64,000 nt of DNA from Vibrio splendidus (GTDB taxonomy: Bacteria; Pseudomonadota; Gammaproteobacteria; Enterobacterales; Vibrionaceae): assembly GCF_024347615.1 (NCBI RefSeq), contig NZ_AP025508.1, positions 2,046,001 through 2,110,000 on the forward strand, given 5' to 3'. Below, piece after piece: positions 40,280 through 47,457 of this stretch. The notes under the pieces are model-generated. The model saw nothing but the letters and a program-made list of their open reading frames with translations. It did not search any database and was not told the DNA's origin. A program made the translations under genes and the position numbers. Each line of letters begins with the position of its first letter. The stretch's first letter is position 1.

Positions 40280-40813
40280 CTAAGCGGCAAATTTAAGGGT
40301 TCTCTGGTATTGAGTATTGATCTCCTGCATGGTTTCTATATCCCCACCTTTGTCTGGGTGATATATACTGCTTAGTCGCTTAAACCTGTCTTTCACTTCT
40401 CGTTTTGTTGGCTGGTGGGCGAAAACAAAGAAGTCATTTAACCTCATGCTTTCATCTATTGGTTCACGACCGCCCATACTATTGGCTTGTGACTGCTTCC
40501 TTGCTTCTGTCTCGTAAAGATCCTTGTAACTATCACGCTCCATCAAGGCTTGCTCTAACCTTGACGCGCAATAGGTGGCGTTATCAGATAACACCCTATT
40601 CTCACTAACCAGCTTATTTATCGATATTTTTGCTTGGCCTAGCGCTTGGGCCAACGTATCGGACTCACGTTTGCGAACATCAATTAAGTGTTCCCATTTT
40701 TTCTTTTCCCTCTCTGCTATCTTTCCAGCTTTGAAGTACTTAATAGCAACCTCCACCAGCGCTAATCCAACTAATATCGCTGATACTATCCAAACAATGT
40801 CTTTAGTAATCAT
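40280..40813 (-). CDS. Membrane-anchored J-domain protein, 177 aa
   Basis: Residues ~7-25 (IVWIVSAILVGLALVEVAIK) are one transmembrane helix, ~30-105 a coiled coil, and ~120-177 a J-domain: a helix II region (KREVKDRFKRLSSIYHPDKG) with the HPD triad at 152-154, and a helix III (IETMQEINTQYQRTLKF). J-domains stimulate DnaK/Hsp70 ATPase. Domain order TM-coil-J puts the J-domain on the cytoplasmic side if the N-terminus faces out. Phage J-proteins are uncommon; recruiting host DnaK to membrane-bound replication or assembly is a reasonable idea. Found in the early leftward operon. Confidence 0.75.
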   Translation of the reverse strand: MITKDIVWIVSAILVGLALVEVAIKYFKAGKIAEREKKKWEHLIDVRKRESDTLAQALGQAKISINKLVSENRVLSDNATYCASRLEQALMERDSYKDLYETEARKQSQANSMGGREPIDESMRLNDFFVFAHQPTKREVKDRFKRLSSIYHPDKGGDIETMQEINTQYQRTLKFAA

Positions 40814-40860
40814 ATGTAAATCCCGTTTATTTATGATGCGAACGAATCATTTAAAGCCGA

Positions 40861-40883
40861 TAAAAAAGCCCGAAGGCTTTTTT
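40861..40883 (-). terminator. Intrinsic terminator after the 71-aa gene
   Basis: Short stem AAAAGCC / GGCTTTT with a CGAA loop and long T runs on both sides, so it works in both directions. Lies 0-23 bp after the stop at 40884. Confidence 0.8.
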
Positions 40884-41099
40884 TTAATCTTGGTGGCTAA
40901 TAATGCTCATTCTTTCCATGAACCTTCTCGCTAATGTCGCCGTGACTAACGATTTGATTAATTGCGGGTCTTTATTAAACCACTGATTAAGTGTATCTCG
41001 ACCTCGACCAGATTCCTTGACTAGATCGTCAATTTTGAGGTCAAACTGTTTTAAGTATTTGGCAAAGGTTTGTTTGGTTGTTTCTTCTTTCTTACTCAT
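40884..41099 (-). CDS. Small helix-turn-helix-like protein, 71 aa
   Basis: The segment LKIDDLVKESGRGRDTLNQW followed by FNKDPQLIKSLVTATLARRF has the shape of a compact HTH, possibly a phage regulator or Cro-like small protein. Its ATG overlaps the end of a 15-codon leader ORF that begins in the recurrent motif. Terminator follows. Confidence 0.5.
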   Translation of the reverse strand: MSKKEETTKQTFAKYLKQFDLKIDDLVKESGRGRDTLNQWFNKDPQLIKSLVTATLARRFMERMSIISHQD

Positions 41100-41139
41100 G
41101 ATGGGCCTGTTTTTCTATTGGTCGGTTAATTTTGGTCAT
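41092..41139 (-). CDS. Possible 15-aa leader peptide before the HTH-like gene
   Basis: The ATG of AAGGTAATGACC (41139) reads MTKINRPIEKQAHHE-stop and terminates 6-8 bp inside the next gene, overlapping its ATG at 41099 in another frame. This mirrors the leaders at 13772 and 48306. Too short to prove coding. Confidence 0.3.
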   Translation of the reverse strand: MTKINRPIEKQAHHE

Positions 41140-41154
41140 TACCTTGAACGGTTA

Positions 41155-41658
41155 TCAGTCAAATGCTGCTAACTGTTCGGCTGCTAAGTTATCACTTATG
41201 GCCGCTTCCTTAAACAATTGGGTCACATCGGACCGGATTTGCTCGGGTACGTCGTCACCTTCTGCAATGATGTATGCCATTGCATCACCAAAGCGCGGCG
41301 TAGCGGGACCATAGGCCAAAATAGCCGCCGCTAGGCCGTAGTTATCAAGCTCAACTTTAGAACGAGACAAACGACTATTGATAAAGTCACGCGGCACAAT
41401 GAAATTACGCGCACAAATTGACTTCACATCCAGGGGCGTGTGTATCGATGCCCTTACCACTTCATGACTAACGCCTAACGTATCCGCTAAGATTGCCGCC
41501 AGCGTGGTTTTCATCACTTCAGGGTCAAACGTGTTATTCAGTGGTGCCAGTTCTTCAGGACTTGCAAAAGCCACCAGCATAAACGCCGTGTAGTAATCAT
41601 CAGACTTAACGCCAACTAGATCGGCCGTGATTGTTTCTATTGCTTCTGACAATTCCAT
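41155..41658 (-). CDS. Hypothetical acidic protein, 167 aa
   Basis: Acidic, largely helical and Ala-rich, with no membrane segments or known motifs (FMLVAFASPEELAPLNNTFD; LAAILADTLGVSHEVVRASI). Start overlaps the previous stop by one base. Early leftward operon. Not recognised. Confidence 0.5.
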   Translation of the reverse strand: MELSEAIETITADLVGVKSDDYYTAFMLVAFASPEELAPLNNTFDPEVMKTTLAAILADTLGVSHEVVRASIHTPLDVKSICARNFIVPRDFINSRLSRSKVELDNYGLAAAILAYGPATPRFGDAMAYIIAEGDDVPEQIRSDVTQLFKEAAISDNLAAEQLAAFD

Positions 41659-42104
41659 TATTCTGCTACCTCTGCTAGTTCTGCCAGTTCTTCGATCTCT
41701 GAAGTGTCTTCAGGTACGGGAAGGAATATCGGGCCTTCTTTTGCTTCTTCTGGTGCTGTTAGCTGTTCCAACAAAGTGGCGTACTTTTCATTAACTTCAC
41801 TTAGCTCTGTTTCAAGCTCTGTGTTGCGTTGTGATATCTGATTAGCAATTGCTACGTTCACGCTCACCGCCGCCGCTGAATCCACCAGCGAATTAGTGAT
41901 GTTGTTTGCTGCTTGGTTGTCGCTTATTTGTGTTAATGCTTTTGACGCTGCGCCAATAATGTGAGGAATAGGGTTAACGATTTCGTTTTTCCCTTCCGTA
42001 ACTATTTTTGTTGCCGCCGCTTCTACTCGGCTGGTGATTGCTTCTGATAGCAACATTTCTTGAGTGACTGTTGTTGAGTTCATAACTTGCTGTCTCTTTT
42101 TCAT
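41658..42104 (-). CDS. Hypothetical Ala/Asn-rich coiled-coil protein, 148 aa
   Basis: Residues ~25-90 are Ala/Asn-rich helices, ~90-115 a coiled coil, and the end is very acidic (EDTSEIEELAELAEVAE). ATG at 42104 lacks a good Shine-Dalgarno; MNST at 42083 is an alternative start. It overlaps the previous gene by up to 131 bp, so one of the two ends may be wrong. Confidence 0.45.
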   Translation of the reverse strand: MKKRQQVMNSTTVTQEMLLSEAITSRVEAAATKIVTEGKNEIVNPIPHIIGAASKALTQISDNQAANNITNSLVDSAAAVSVNVAIANQISQRNTELETELSEVNEKYATLLEQLTAPEEAKEGPIFLPVPEDTSEIEELAELAEVAE

Positions 42105-42249
42105 GTTCGTAAATGGTTACTGATTGGAATCGGCCTACCACTCGAGCAAGTCGAACCATAAAATCAAACAAGCCAAGGCGTTTGGCCTCGGCTGATACTT
42201 TTTCACGCAGTTCCTCAATGGAGGGTGCTTGCTCCTGTTCCTGTGTCAT
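41974..42249 (-). CDS. Hypothetical protein, 91 aa
   Basis: Taken from ATG at 42249 after AGAGG. The N-terminal ~55 residues are helical (SIEELREKVSAEAKRLGLFD), the end is Asn/Ser/Arg-rich and probably disordered and overlaps the next gene. It overlaps the preceding gene by 35 bp. No family known. Confidence 0.45.
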   Translation of the reverse strand: MTQEQEQAPSIEELREKVSAEAKRLGLFDFMVRLARVVGRFQSVTIYEHEKETASYELNNSHSRNVAIRSNHQPSRSGGNKNSYGREKRNR

Positions 42250-42571
42250 TGGCCTCTGTTCGTTTCTTGCTGCAATCAGGGCAACCACATTCGCGCCCTT
42301 TTATATCAATAACGTCAGTGTCTATGAGGTGGCGGTAAATACTCTTAACCATTTCGGGCATTAACTGACGAATCACCGTAGTAAACTCATAAGACACAGC
42401 GTTAAGCTCTGCATTACCTTCTACTGGTGCATAAGAGACATCTACACCAATCGCTGTGCCTCCTTTTATTGGGCTAGTGAACTTAAGCAATACCGCCGCA
42501 CCTTCACCGTTCAGTGCTTTGGTCAGTCTTTCAATGTGTTCATTTTTAATCTGGTCGGCCTTATCGCTCAT
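42215..42571 (-). CDS. Hypothetical early protein, 118 aa
   Basis: ATG at 42571 has GGAG at 8 nt. A beta-rich core (AVLLKFTSPIKGGTAIGVDV) and helix (VIRQLMPEMVKSIYRHLIDT), then a small Cys cluster CGCPDCSKK near the end that could bind a metal. Unknown family. Confidence 0.5.
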   Translation of the reverse strand: MSDKADQIKNEHIERLTKALNGEGAAVLLKFTSPIKGGTAIGVDVSYAPVEGNAELNAVSYEFTTVIRQLMPEMVKSIYRHLIDTDVIDIKGRECGCPDCSKKRTEANDTGTGASTLH

Positions 42572-42854
42572 TTTCTTCACTCCATTTGTGTATCGCTAAG
42601 ATTTCTTTAGTTGGTCTAAGTTGATGCTTTGCAAACACAACGTCATAGGATCTTAAGAACGCTACGTATCGGTCAATAAGTCGAGGCTGCAAACCAATCT
42701 TTAAGTAATGTTCAAACTGGATAGCATCACGTTCAAAATATGCTGCGATTCGTTCAAGTGCTTCGCGTTCTGTGCACTTCAAGCTGTAAGAGAGCAAGCG
42801 AACCGATACCGAAAAGCCATTAGCGGCTATTTTTGTTCCTTCGGGGCTTAACAT
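42561..42854 (-). CDS. Hypothetical early protein, 97 aa
   Basis: Helical, mildly basic; begins MLSPEGTKIAANGFSVSVRL. The start overlaps the 39-aa ORF's stop. No recognised motif; size and setting are those of small phage early proteins. Confidence 0.5.
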   Translation of the reverse strand: MLSPEGTKIAANGFSVSVRLLSYSLKCTEREALERIAAYFERDAIQFEHYLKIGLQPRLIDRYVAFLRSYDVVFAKHQLRPTKEILAIHKWSEENER

Positions 42855-42967
42855 GCTGGCACCGCCTTTTTAGCGCCGTAATTGGCTAAAAATGTAGTGC
42901 GGATTTGTTTGTGATTAGCTCCCCAACGTAATAATTGGAGGTACATTCTGTCTTGTTTGGTCTTCAT
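42848..42967 (-). CDS. Very small basic protein, 39 aa
   Basis: ATG at 42967 follows CAAGGTAGACCAGACC, the recurrent initiation motif, with suitable spacing. The peptide starts MKTKQDRMYLQLLRWGANHK, is basic and amphipathic, and its stop overlaps the ATG of the next gene. It is too short for automatic calling, but the motif and overlap support it. Confidence 0.5.
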   Translation of the reverse strand: MKTKQDRMYLQLLRWGANHKQIRTTFLANYGAKKAVPAC

Positions 42968-43057
42968 GGTCTGGTCTACCTTGTTTCGCTCAACTCGAAC
43001 TGATCCGTTCGAGTCGCATTAGATTAAAAAAAAGATCGATTTGATGCAATCGAAATC

Positions 43058-43486
43058 TTAACCATTTTTGTTTTTTGCGTCCTGTGTTAGTAATTCGTCA
43101 AAGTTCCAAATGCCTGTTATCTCCCCTATCTGATCCTGTGCATCCAGCGGTAAGCGGTCCCATACATATTTAACTAAATCTAATTCGACTCCTACCTTGT
43201 CTTTGAATGCGGCGTAATGGCTACCAAGTGGTGAGTGTCTAATAGGTTCTCCCTTTGGTAACTTAGTACCGTTTACAGATCCACGGTGATGTGCCGGACA
43301 AAGGCCGTATGTAAAAAAGTGCGCTAACGGTTTAATGCTCCCATTGGTATGGTGCACTTCAACGTATTCGGCTGGCTCGGGATAATCATTGTCATATCCA
43401 AGCTTGGCACAAGCTACGCAAGCACTAGAATTAAGCATGGCCGCGATATAGATTTGTTCCGACTTGTTAGGTTTACGTCCTTTCAT
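43058..43486 (-). CDS. Ref-like HNH nuclease, 142 aa
   Basis: CVACAKLGYDNDYPEPAEYV, VHHTNGSIKPLAHFFTYGLC and PAHHRGSVNGTKLPKGEPIR then SPLGSHYAAF match the phage P1 Ref family: Cys pair, HH, GLCPxHHRG and a GSHxxAF end. Ref is a RecA-dependent HNH nuclease that cuts displaced DNA strands. A recombination or repair role during phage replication is likely. Overlaps the 159-aa gene by 4 bp. Confidence 0.75.
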   Translation of the reverse strand: MKGRKPNKSEQIYIAAMLNSSACVACAKLGYDNDYPEPAEYVEVHHTNGSIKPLAHFFTYGLCPAHHRGSVNGTKLPKGEPIRHSPLGSHYAAFKDKVGVELDLVKYVWDRLPLDAQDQIGEITGIWNFDELLTQDAKNKNG

Positions 43487-43962
43487 CGTTGTTTATCCCT
43501 TAGTGTTGCGATTTGCTTTTCAACACGATTCTTTTTTATTTGAATCTCTTTCAATCGGCGCGTTCTGCGCTCTTCGGCCATTATGGTTTCACCAAGACCA
43601 CGCTTAGATAGAATGCGAATATCACTGTTGATAGTGGTTAACTGTCGATTGAGTTTGGCGATATCTCGACTAGCTGGTGACTGCTTCTTGGTTAATGTGG
43701 CTTTAGGGTCATTCTTGTACTCACGGTTTCTAAGCCATGTCAGTGGATGAACCTCGCCAGTAACATGGCCCGCATTAGTGCGGATAAAGCTCAACCGCTC
43801 TCGAGCACATTTGATCAAGTGATCAGTAAAAGCCTCGAGGTCAAAATTACCTTTGCTTTCATCGTGGCAAATCTTAGAAAACTCATTAGCGCACTGCGCT
43901 TTACTGATCTTTTTGAATCCAGATTCACGCCAAAATGACTCGAACGAAACACCAATAGTCAT
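43483..43962 (-). CDS. Putative replication-associated protein, 159 aa
   Basis: Pattern FESFWRESGFKKISKAQCAN (like FxxFWxxYPRKxxKxxA), a helical middle and VHPLTWLRNREYKND (like HPxTWLNxxRWxD) matches the C-terminal part of phage replication initiation proteins, but without an N-terminal DNA-binding domain. The second half is a basic coiled coil. May work with the O/P-like proteins. Confidence 0.5.
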   Translation of the reverse strand: MTIGVSFESFWRESGFKKISKAQCANEFSKICHDESKGNFDLEAFTDHLIKCARERLSFIRTNAGHVTGEVHPLTWLRNREYKNDPKATLTKKQSPASRDIAKLNRQLTTINSDIRILSKRGLGETIMAEERRTRRLKEIQIKKNRVEKQIATLRDKQR

Positions 43963-44246
43963 TAAAAAAGCTCCTCAGTGTCGTCTTCTTGTTGAGCTTT
44001 AACTTCGCTGACCGCTAGATTGGTACACGCGTTACGAATTAGTTTTTGGGTGTCTTTACTTTGAGCTTCATACAATGAGTCACGCTTACACTCTTCATAA
44101 ATCACCTTCAGCTTATTCATTTCAATCGCCGTAGTTGCCTTAGCTCGGTTCGCCTTCATTCGCGTGGCAATGTTGGCGCTAATTTGAAATGATGAAAGCG
44201 AAAGCAGCAATACAGCTATTAGCCCAATCAGTAATTTTTGAAACAT
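43962..44246 (-). CDS. Small membrane-anchored protein, 94 aa
   Basis: One N-terminal hydrophobic segment (LLIGLIAVLLLSLSSFQISA) that may be an anchor or signal peptide, then a basic helix with two Cys (YEECKRDSLYEAQ; NACTNLAVSEV) and an acidic end. In the early operon. Function unknown. Confidence 0.5.
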   Translation of the reverse strand: MFQKLLIGLIAVLLLSLSSFQISANIATRMKANRAKATTAIEMNKLKVIYEECKRDSLYEAQSKDTQKLIRNACTNLAVSEVKAQQEDDTEELF

Positions 44247-44249
44247 GGT

Positions 44250-44474
44250 TTAACCCTTCTTTCTAGTTAAAAACAGATACACGCCTACAACGGCCACCAG
44301 CAAATAAGCAACAAAACAAAACACCAGCATAAGAACCCCGAAAACATCATGCTCAAATTGAACATGTAAGGCCCACGCCATTTTTGAAAAATCGAACATT
44401 GATTTGATAAACATAACCAAGCCCAAAACATAAAGCAGAATAAAAGCTACGTTCTTAACCATCGTGACACTCAC
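44250..44474 (-). CDS. Small membrane protein, 74 aa
   Basis: Two transmembrane helices (NVAFILLYVLGLVMFIKSMF and VFGVLMLVFCFVAYLLVAVV). Start overlaps the Bro-N gene by 20 bp. Possibly involved in early membrane takeover or exclusion; no evidence beyond topology. Confidence 0.5.
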   Translation of the reverse strand: MSVTMVKNVAFILLYVLGLVMFIKSMFDFSKMAWALHVQFEHDVFGVLMLVFCFVAYLLVAVVGVYLFLTRKKG

Positions 44475-45279
44475 TTTTGAATTTAAGGTACTTATCTAAC
44501 AAGCGGCCCTTTGCTTGAAACCGACCTAAACGGCCACCAGTGAACCATTGCTTATTCTCTGATAGCTCTGAACTTTTAAGCTCTTGGCCTAGAGCGAACT
44601 TAAACGAATCGATTTCAACCATATCGGATAGAGAACGATAATCGCCAACACTCACTTTCTTAGTTTGTAGATCATAGCCAGCGCACAGATCTTTGCCTTT
44701 CTGCTTACTCATGCCGAAGTGCGTAGCCAAACGACTGACTAAACCCCAACCTTCCGGCGTTCCTTCCGTTACTTGCTTGATAGTGTTCTCTAGTCGTTCC
44801 AATCTTTGGCCCTGATCTGTTTGCGTTCGCTCCATATCCACCAGCACTTGACCTTGCTCTACTAAAAATTGACCTTGAGCCGCTAGCAATTCCGTTTTTG
44901 TCAATGGCCTCGGGTCCATCTGATAAGAACCGCTCTTTCGAATGCTTGGTAATACTTCATGAGTTACCCATTTCTGGAATGGGCGCGCTTTTCTTAAATC
45001 TGTTCTCATAACAAGATCATAAAAACCAGCCTCATTAATTACTCTGAGGGATTGATTCAAACTAGCCGTTGCTTCACAGCACGTTGAAAAATCCAAAACA
45101 ATGTCTTTTAACAGTTTTTTATCCTGCTCATCTACATGATTACGAACAGAGGATCGAGTTGATACCAATCCGATTTTTTCACCGACTTCGTTGGCTATGA
45201 ACCAAACATTACCTTCATCATCAAGGATTGCCGTGAGATCGCCAAAAAGTGGCTTTTTAAATATTTGTACTTTACTCAT
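44455..45279 (-). CDS. Bro-N domain antirepressor, 274 aa
   Basis: Residues ~1-115 are a Bro-N domain: FGDLTAILDDEGNVWFIANE, VGEKIGLVSTRSSVRNHVDE, LRVINEAGFYDLVMRTDLRK and ARPFQKWVTHEVLPSIRKSG. A coiled coil (~128-170) and a C-terminal domain follow, as in phage Ant/KilA-type antirepressors, which bind and inactivate the phage repressor. Starts at the second ATG of AAAAGGTAATGACCAATG, overlapping the stop of the P-like gene. Together with a repressor lacking the cleavage serine it may control induction. Confidence 0.75.
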   Translation of the reverse strand: MSKVQIFKKPLFGDLTAILDDEGNVWFIANEVGEKIGLVSTRSSVRNHVDEQDKKLLKDIVLDFSTCCEATASLNQSLRVINEAGFYDLVMRTDLRKARPFQKWVTHEVLPSIRKSGSYQMDPRPLTKTELLAAQGQFLVEQGQVLVDMERTQTDQGQRLERLENTIKQVTEGTPEGWGLVSRLATHFGMSKQKGKDLCAGYDLQTKKVSVGDYRSLSDMVEIDSFKFALGQELKSSELSENKQWFTGGRLGRFQAKGRLLDKYLKFKSECHDG

Positions 45280-45998
45280 TGGTCATTACCTTTTGTTAAG
45301 CCCGCTATACGGTCACTAAACTTGTGTTTCTTCCCGCTTCTTTTGAACTCTTCCCTTTGCTGATCCGCAAGACTTACGGCGCTATGCACTGGCAAAGCCT
45401 TTAACACCTCTCCCTCTTCTCGTAACTCACCCTTCAGCTCAAGCTCGTCAGCTACGCGTAAATACTTAGCGAACTCACCAAACTGTTTGCTTGCTGTGGC
45501 CCTCTTCAAATTCCAACCTGTTGAAGCAACAACGTGCTTTTCCGCTCGGCCTTCTGGTTGGTTTGCTTCAAATCGAACAAACGCCCTTTCGAGTTCTTTT
45601 TTCGTTCTTAGGTCCACCAGCGCGGCGAACTCTCCAAGTGTCGGCGGGAATCTATCTCCTTCGGATAAACGCTCACGACAAATGTTGATCATTCGACTAG
45701 CTTGTTTGTCCGTCAGTGAAATTAGGAAGTTCACCCACTCGTCGCTCGGCTGTTCCCCATTCATTGAACTCCAAAGGTTCCCGTACATCATGGTTAACCG
45801 TTCCCATTGACTCGCCACCTTGGGATGAAATATCAGATCCGTAACGCTCGATGTATGATCGTTGTGTAGCTGTTCGTGACTTCTTGATTGCTGGCATGTC
45901 ATTTGATGCGATTCTGAGGTGGACGGGAAAGATTGATTGATCCGCGTGTTCTCCATAAGCGATTCCATTGAGTTCTGGTGCGTGGCTTGCTTGTCCAT
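45276..45998 (-). CDS. Lambda P-like replication protein, 240 aa
   Basis: Residues ~56-130 (FHPKVASQWERLTMMYGNLW, PSDEWVNFLISLTDKQASRM and PPTLGEFAALVDL) follow the lambda P pattern W-x2-L-x3-YG-x2-W ... PP-x-L-x-EF; P recruits the host DnaB helicase. The N-terminal ~55 residues are polar and probably disordered. The frame overlaps the O-like gene by 302 bp, which is unusual; a later start inside the overlap (such as MTCQQ or MMYG) is possible but would cut into the conserved domain. Confidence 0.7.
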   Translation of the reverse strand: MDKQATHQNSMESLMENTRINQSFPSTSESHQMTCQQSRSHEQLHNDHTSSVTDLIFHPKVASQWERLTMMYGNLWSSMNGEQPSDEWVNFLISLTDKQASRMINICRERLSEGDRFPPTLGEFAALVDLRTKKELERAFVRFEANQPEGRAEKHVVASTGWNLKRATASKQFGEFAKYLRVADELELKGELREEGEVLKALPVHSAVSLADQQREEFKRSGKKHKFSDRIAGLTKGNDQ

Positions 45999-46764
45999 GG
46001 CGTTGGTGTCCTTGGGTTTGGTTGTGCGGGTTACTTGCAGAGTTCAAGGCGTTTTGCATCCAACTAAAATCAAACTTCGCCCAACCGCGATCAGACCAAA
46101 AATCTAAAATCTGTTCATTGCTGTAACCAAACTGGCGCGCCTTCTCAAGTTCTGGGGCTAGGTTCTTGATCACTCGGTCTGTAATTACTTTGTTTCCGCG
46201 CAATTTGATGTATTCAACGATTTGTTCGTCTGTGAGCTTTAGCGGTGAAAAGTCTAAGGTTTGATACTTCTTAGGAATGGGACTTTTTTTACTAATATCT
46301 TTAGGATTACTGGTAGTAGGATCTATGGTAGTAGGATCTGTGTGATTTATTTCACACCCGGCTGTGATATTTTTCACACCAACCCTGTGATTTATTTCAC
46401 ACCCAGATGTGATTTTTTCCACACCAACCAACTCCGATTTTTGAGTGCTAGTTAATCGCCATTCTTTCCCTTTTTGAGTGATTTTAACGAGCGATCTTTG
46501 ATTGGTAGAATTGCGCTTTACCAACCCCTTTTTCTCTAAAGCAAGTAGGTTAATTTGAACGGTGTTAGGCCTAGTGAAAAACAGAGGCAATTCATCAATA
46601 ACTTTCTGTTTGCTAATCCACTTGTACGCTTGGTTATCACTAACCATATCGTCACCCCAAGACTCTAGATCGTAAACGAACGCCATTAACGCCGCTTGTG
46701 CGCCATTAAGCTCCCATTCAACTGACTTCACTTGATTGATATTTACGGAGTACTGCATTATCAT
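45697..46764 (-). CDS. Lambda O-like replication initiator, 355 aa
   Basis: The N-terminal ~110 residues are a winged-helix region (AQAALMAFVYDLESWGDDMV then VIDELPLFFTRPNTVQINLL, ALEKKGLVKRN). Residues ~118-155 hold tandem repeats (GVEKITSGCEINH, GVKNITAGCEINH, DPTTIDPTT) encoded by the four iterons. A DnaT-like C-terminal segment (LSLTDEQIVEYIKLRG type; ILDFWSDRGWAKFDFSWMQ) follows. It has the layout of phage initiators that bind an origin inside their own gene. The last ~100 residues overlap the P-like frame. Confidence 0.7.
   Translation of the reverse strand: MIMQYSVNINQVKSVEWELNGAQAALMAFVYDLESWGDDMVSDNQAYKWISKQKVIDELPLFFTRPNTVQINLLALEKKGLVKRNSTNQRSLVKITQKGKEWRLTSTQKSELVGVEKITSGCEINHRVGVKNITAGCEINHTDPTTIDPTTSNPKDISKKSPIPKKYQTLDFSPLKLTDEQIVEYIKLRGNKVITDRVIKNLAPELEKARQFGYSNEQILDFWSDRGWAKFDFSWMQNALNSASNPHNQTQGHQRHGQASHAPELNGIAYGEHADQSIFPVHLRIASNDMPAIKKSRTATQRSYIERYGSDISSQGGESMGTVNHDVREPLEFNEWGTAERRVGELPNFTDGQTS
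46311..46425. repeat. Four iterons inside the replication gene: probable phage origin
   Basis: TGTGATTTATTTCACACC occurs at 46341 and 46386, with variants at 46363 and 46408; spacing 22-23-22 bp, about two helical turns. Each is itself an imperfect palindrome (TGTGA/TCACA). A 14-bp direct repeat TGGTAGTAGGATCT (46311, 46326) adjoins, and AT-rich sequence lies beyond it. This is the lambda-like arrangement of O-binding iterons in the O gene beside an AT-rich unwinding element. Confidence 0.7.
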
Positions 46765-46818
46765 TTCCTAGTTCGTATTTTGTTGGTAAGCCTTGTCAGG
46801 GAACTTATCAATTACTCA

Positions 46819-46842
46819 AACCGCCTCCTTTGGCGGTTTTTG
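46819..46842. terminator. Hairpin between the first early gene and the O-like gene
   Basis: AACCGCC/GGCGGTT-type stem with a 6-nt loop; the T run is better on the plus strand. On the minus strand it could cause partial termination before the replication genes. Confidence 0.45.
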
Positions 46843-46843
46843 T

Positions 46844-47143
46844 TTATTCAATGTCTGCAATTTCTTGGCGAATCTTCGCTAAGTTCTCTTCATGGTCCTT
46901 TTCGTTAAACTCTTCGGTGATTGGTGAGCTTGTAATTAGCTTGGCGTTAACCAATTCAATCTTTACGCTGAACCACACAGACAATTCCATATTGAGCTTT
47001 TCAGCAATGTCATGATCGTTGTGTACATCCAGGTCATATCGAGCACACAAACAGGTATAAACCCCCAAAGCGGCCATACTTAGGTCTTTCTCAAGAGCGT
47101 AAACAGGCACAATTATTTGCCCGTTGATTTCATTGAATTGCAT
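46844..47143 (-). CDS. First gene of the leftward early operon, possible winged-helix protein, 99 aa
   Basis: IIVPVYALEKDLSMAALGVY and the following LNMELSVWFSVKIELVNAKL look like the helix pattern of a small winged helix ('Ls..Al.vY..L'). The C-terminus is acidic and helical. Good Shine-Dalgarno AAAGGAG. It stands where Cro or an early regulator would be, divergent from the CI-like gene. No specific family. Confidence 0.55.
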   Translation of the reverse strand: MQFNEINGQIIVPVYALEKDLSMAALGVYTCLCARYDLDVHNDHDIAEKLNMELSVWFSVKIELVNAKLITSSPITEEFNEKDHEENLAKIRQEIADIE

Positions 47144-47173
47144 TTTGGTGGGACTCCTTTAATGACTTTTGGC

Positions 47174-47249
47174 TAAGAGAACGGCGGGAACGAGCAATAA
47201 CAGGCGTTGCATAGGGGCAACTGGTGAGCGTATCGCTCCCGTTCTCTTA
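47174..47249. promoter_or_regulatory. Long-range inverted repeat in the early control region
   Basis: Perfect 11-bp arms TAAGAGAACGG (47174-47184) and CCGTTCTCTTA (47239-47249) are separated by 54 bp, between the leftward early gene and the repressor gene. They could be a pair of repressor operators or the stem of a leader-RNA structure. A 67-codon frame here overlaps these arms and is not taken as a gene. Confidence 0.45.
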
Positions 47250-47337
47250 CCAAAAATCATTAATTTGAAACTAACAAGGTTCCCGCCTTGCTCACTTCGA
47301 GAATAAGATTCTTGATCGAAACACTCATGCAAATCAA

Positions 47338-47443
47338 CCACTTTATTATTTATAAGTGGCAAATAATTACGTCAGTGAACTTTTTGTATTCTTTTTATTG
47401 CTGAAGTGTGCCGTTAAGTTCATACTTATGACACGTAATGAAC
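47338..47443. promoter_or_regulatory. Operator-like dyads at the repressor promoter
   Basis: Three small dyads cluster before the repressor start: CCACTT/AAGTGG (47338-47359), TAAGT-TCAT-ACTTA (47415-47428) and GTTCAT/ATGAAC (47418-47443). The last two overlap. They are candidates for CI and Cro-like binding sites controlling the divergent transcripts. No high-scoring promoter was assigned. Confidence 0.4.
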
Positions 47444-47457
47444 AAGAGAGAGATTCT

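Noticed and set aside
46341..46425. Iterons read as a CRISPR array
   Set aside because: Units are 18 bp with 4-5 bp gaps, encode peptide repeats within a gene, and there are no spacers.
47159..47362. 67-codon leftward frame with a TTG start in the control region
   Set aside because: No Shine-Dalgarno, low-complexity sequence, and it covers the inverted repeat and operator-like dyads; more likely noncoding.
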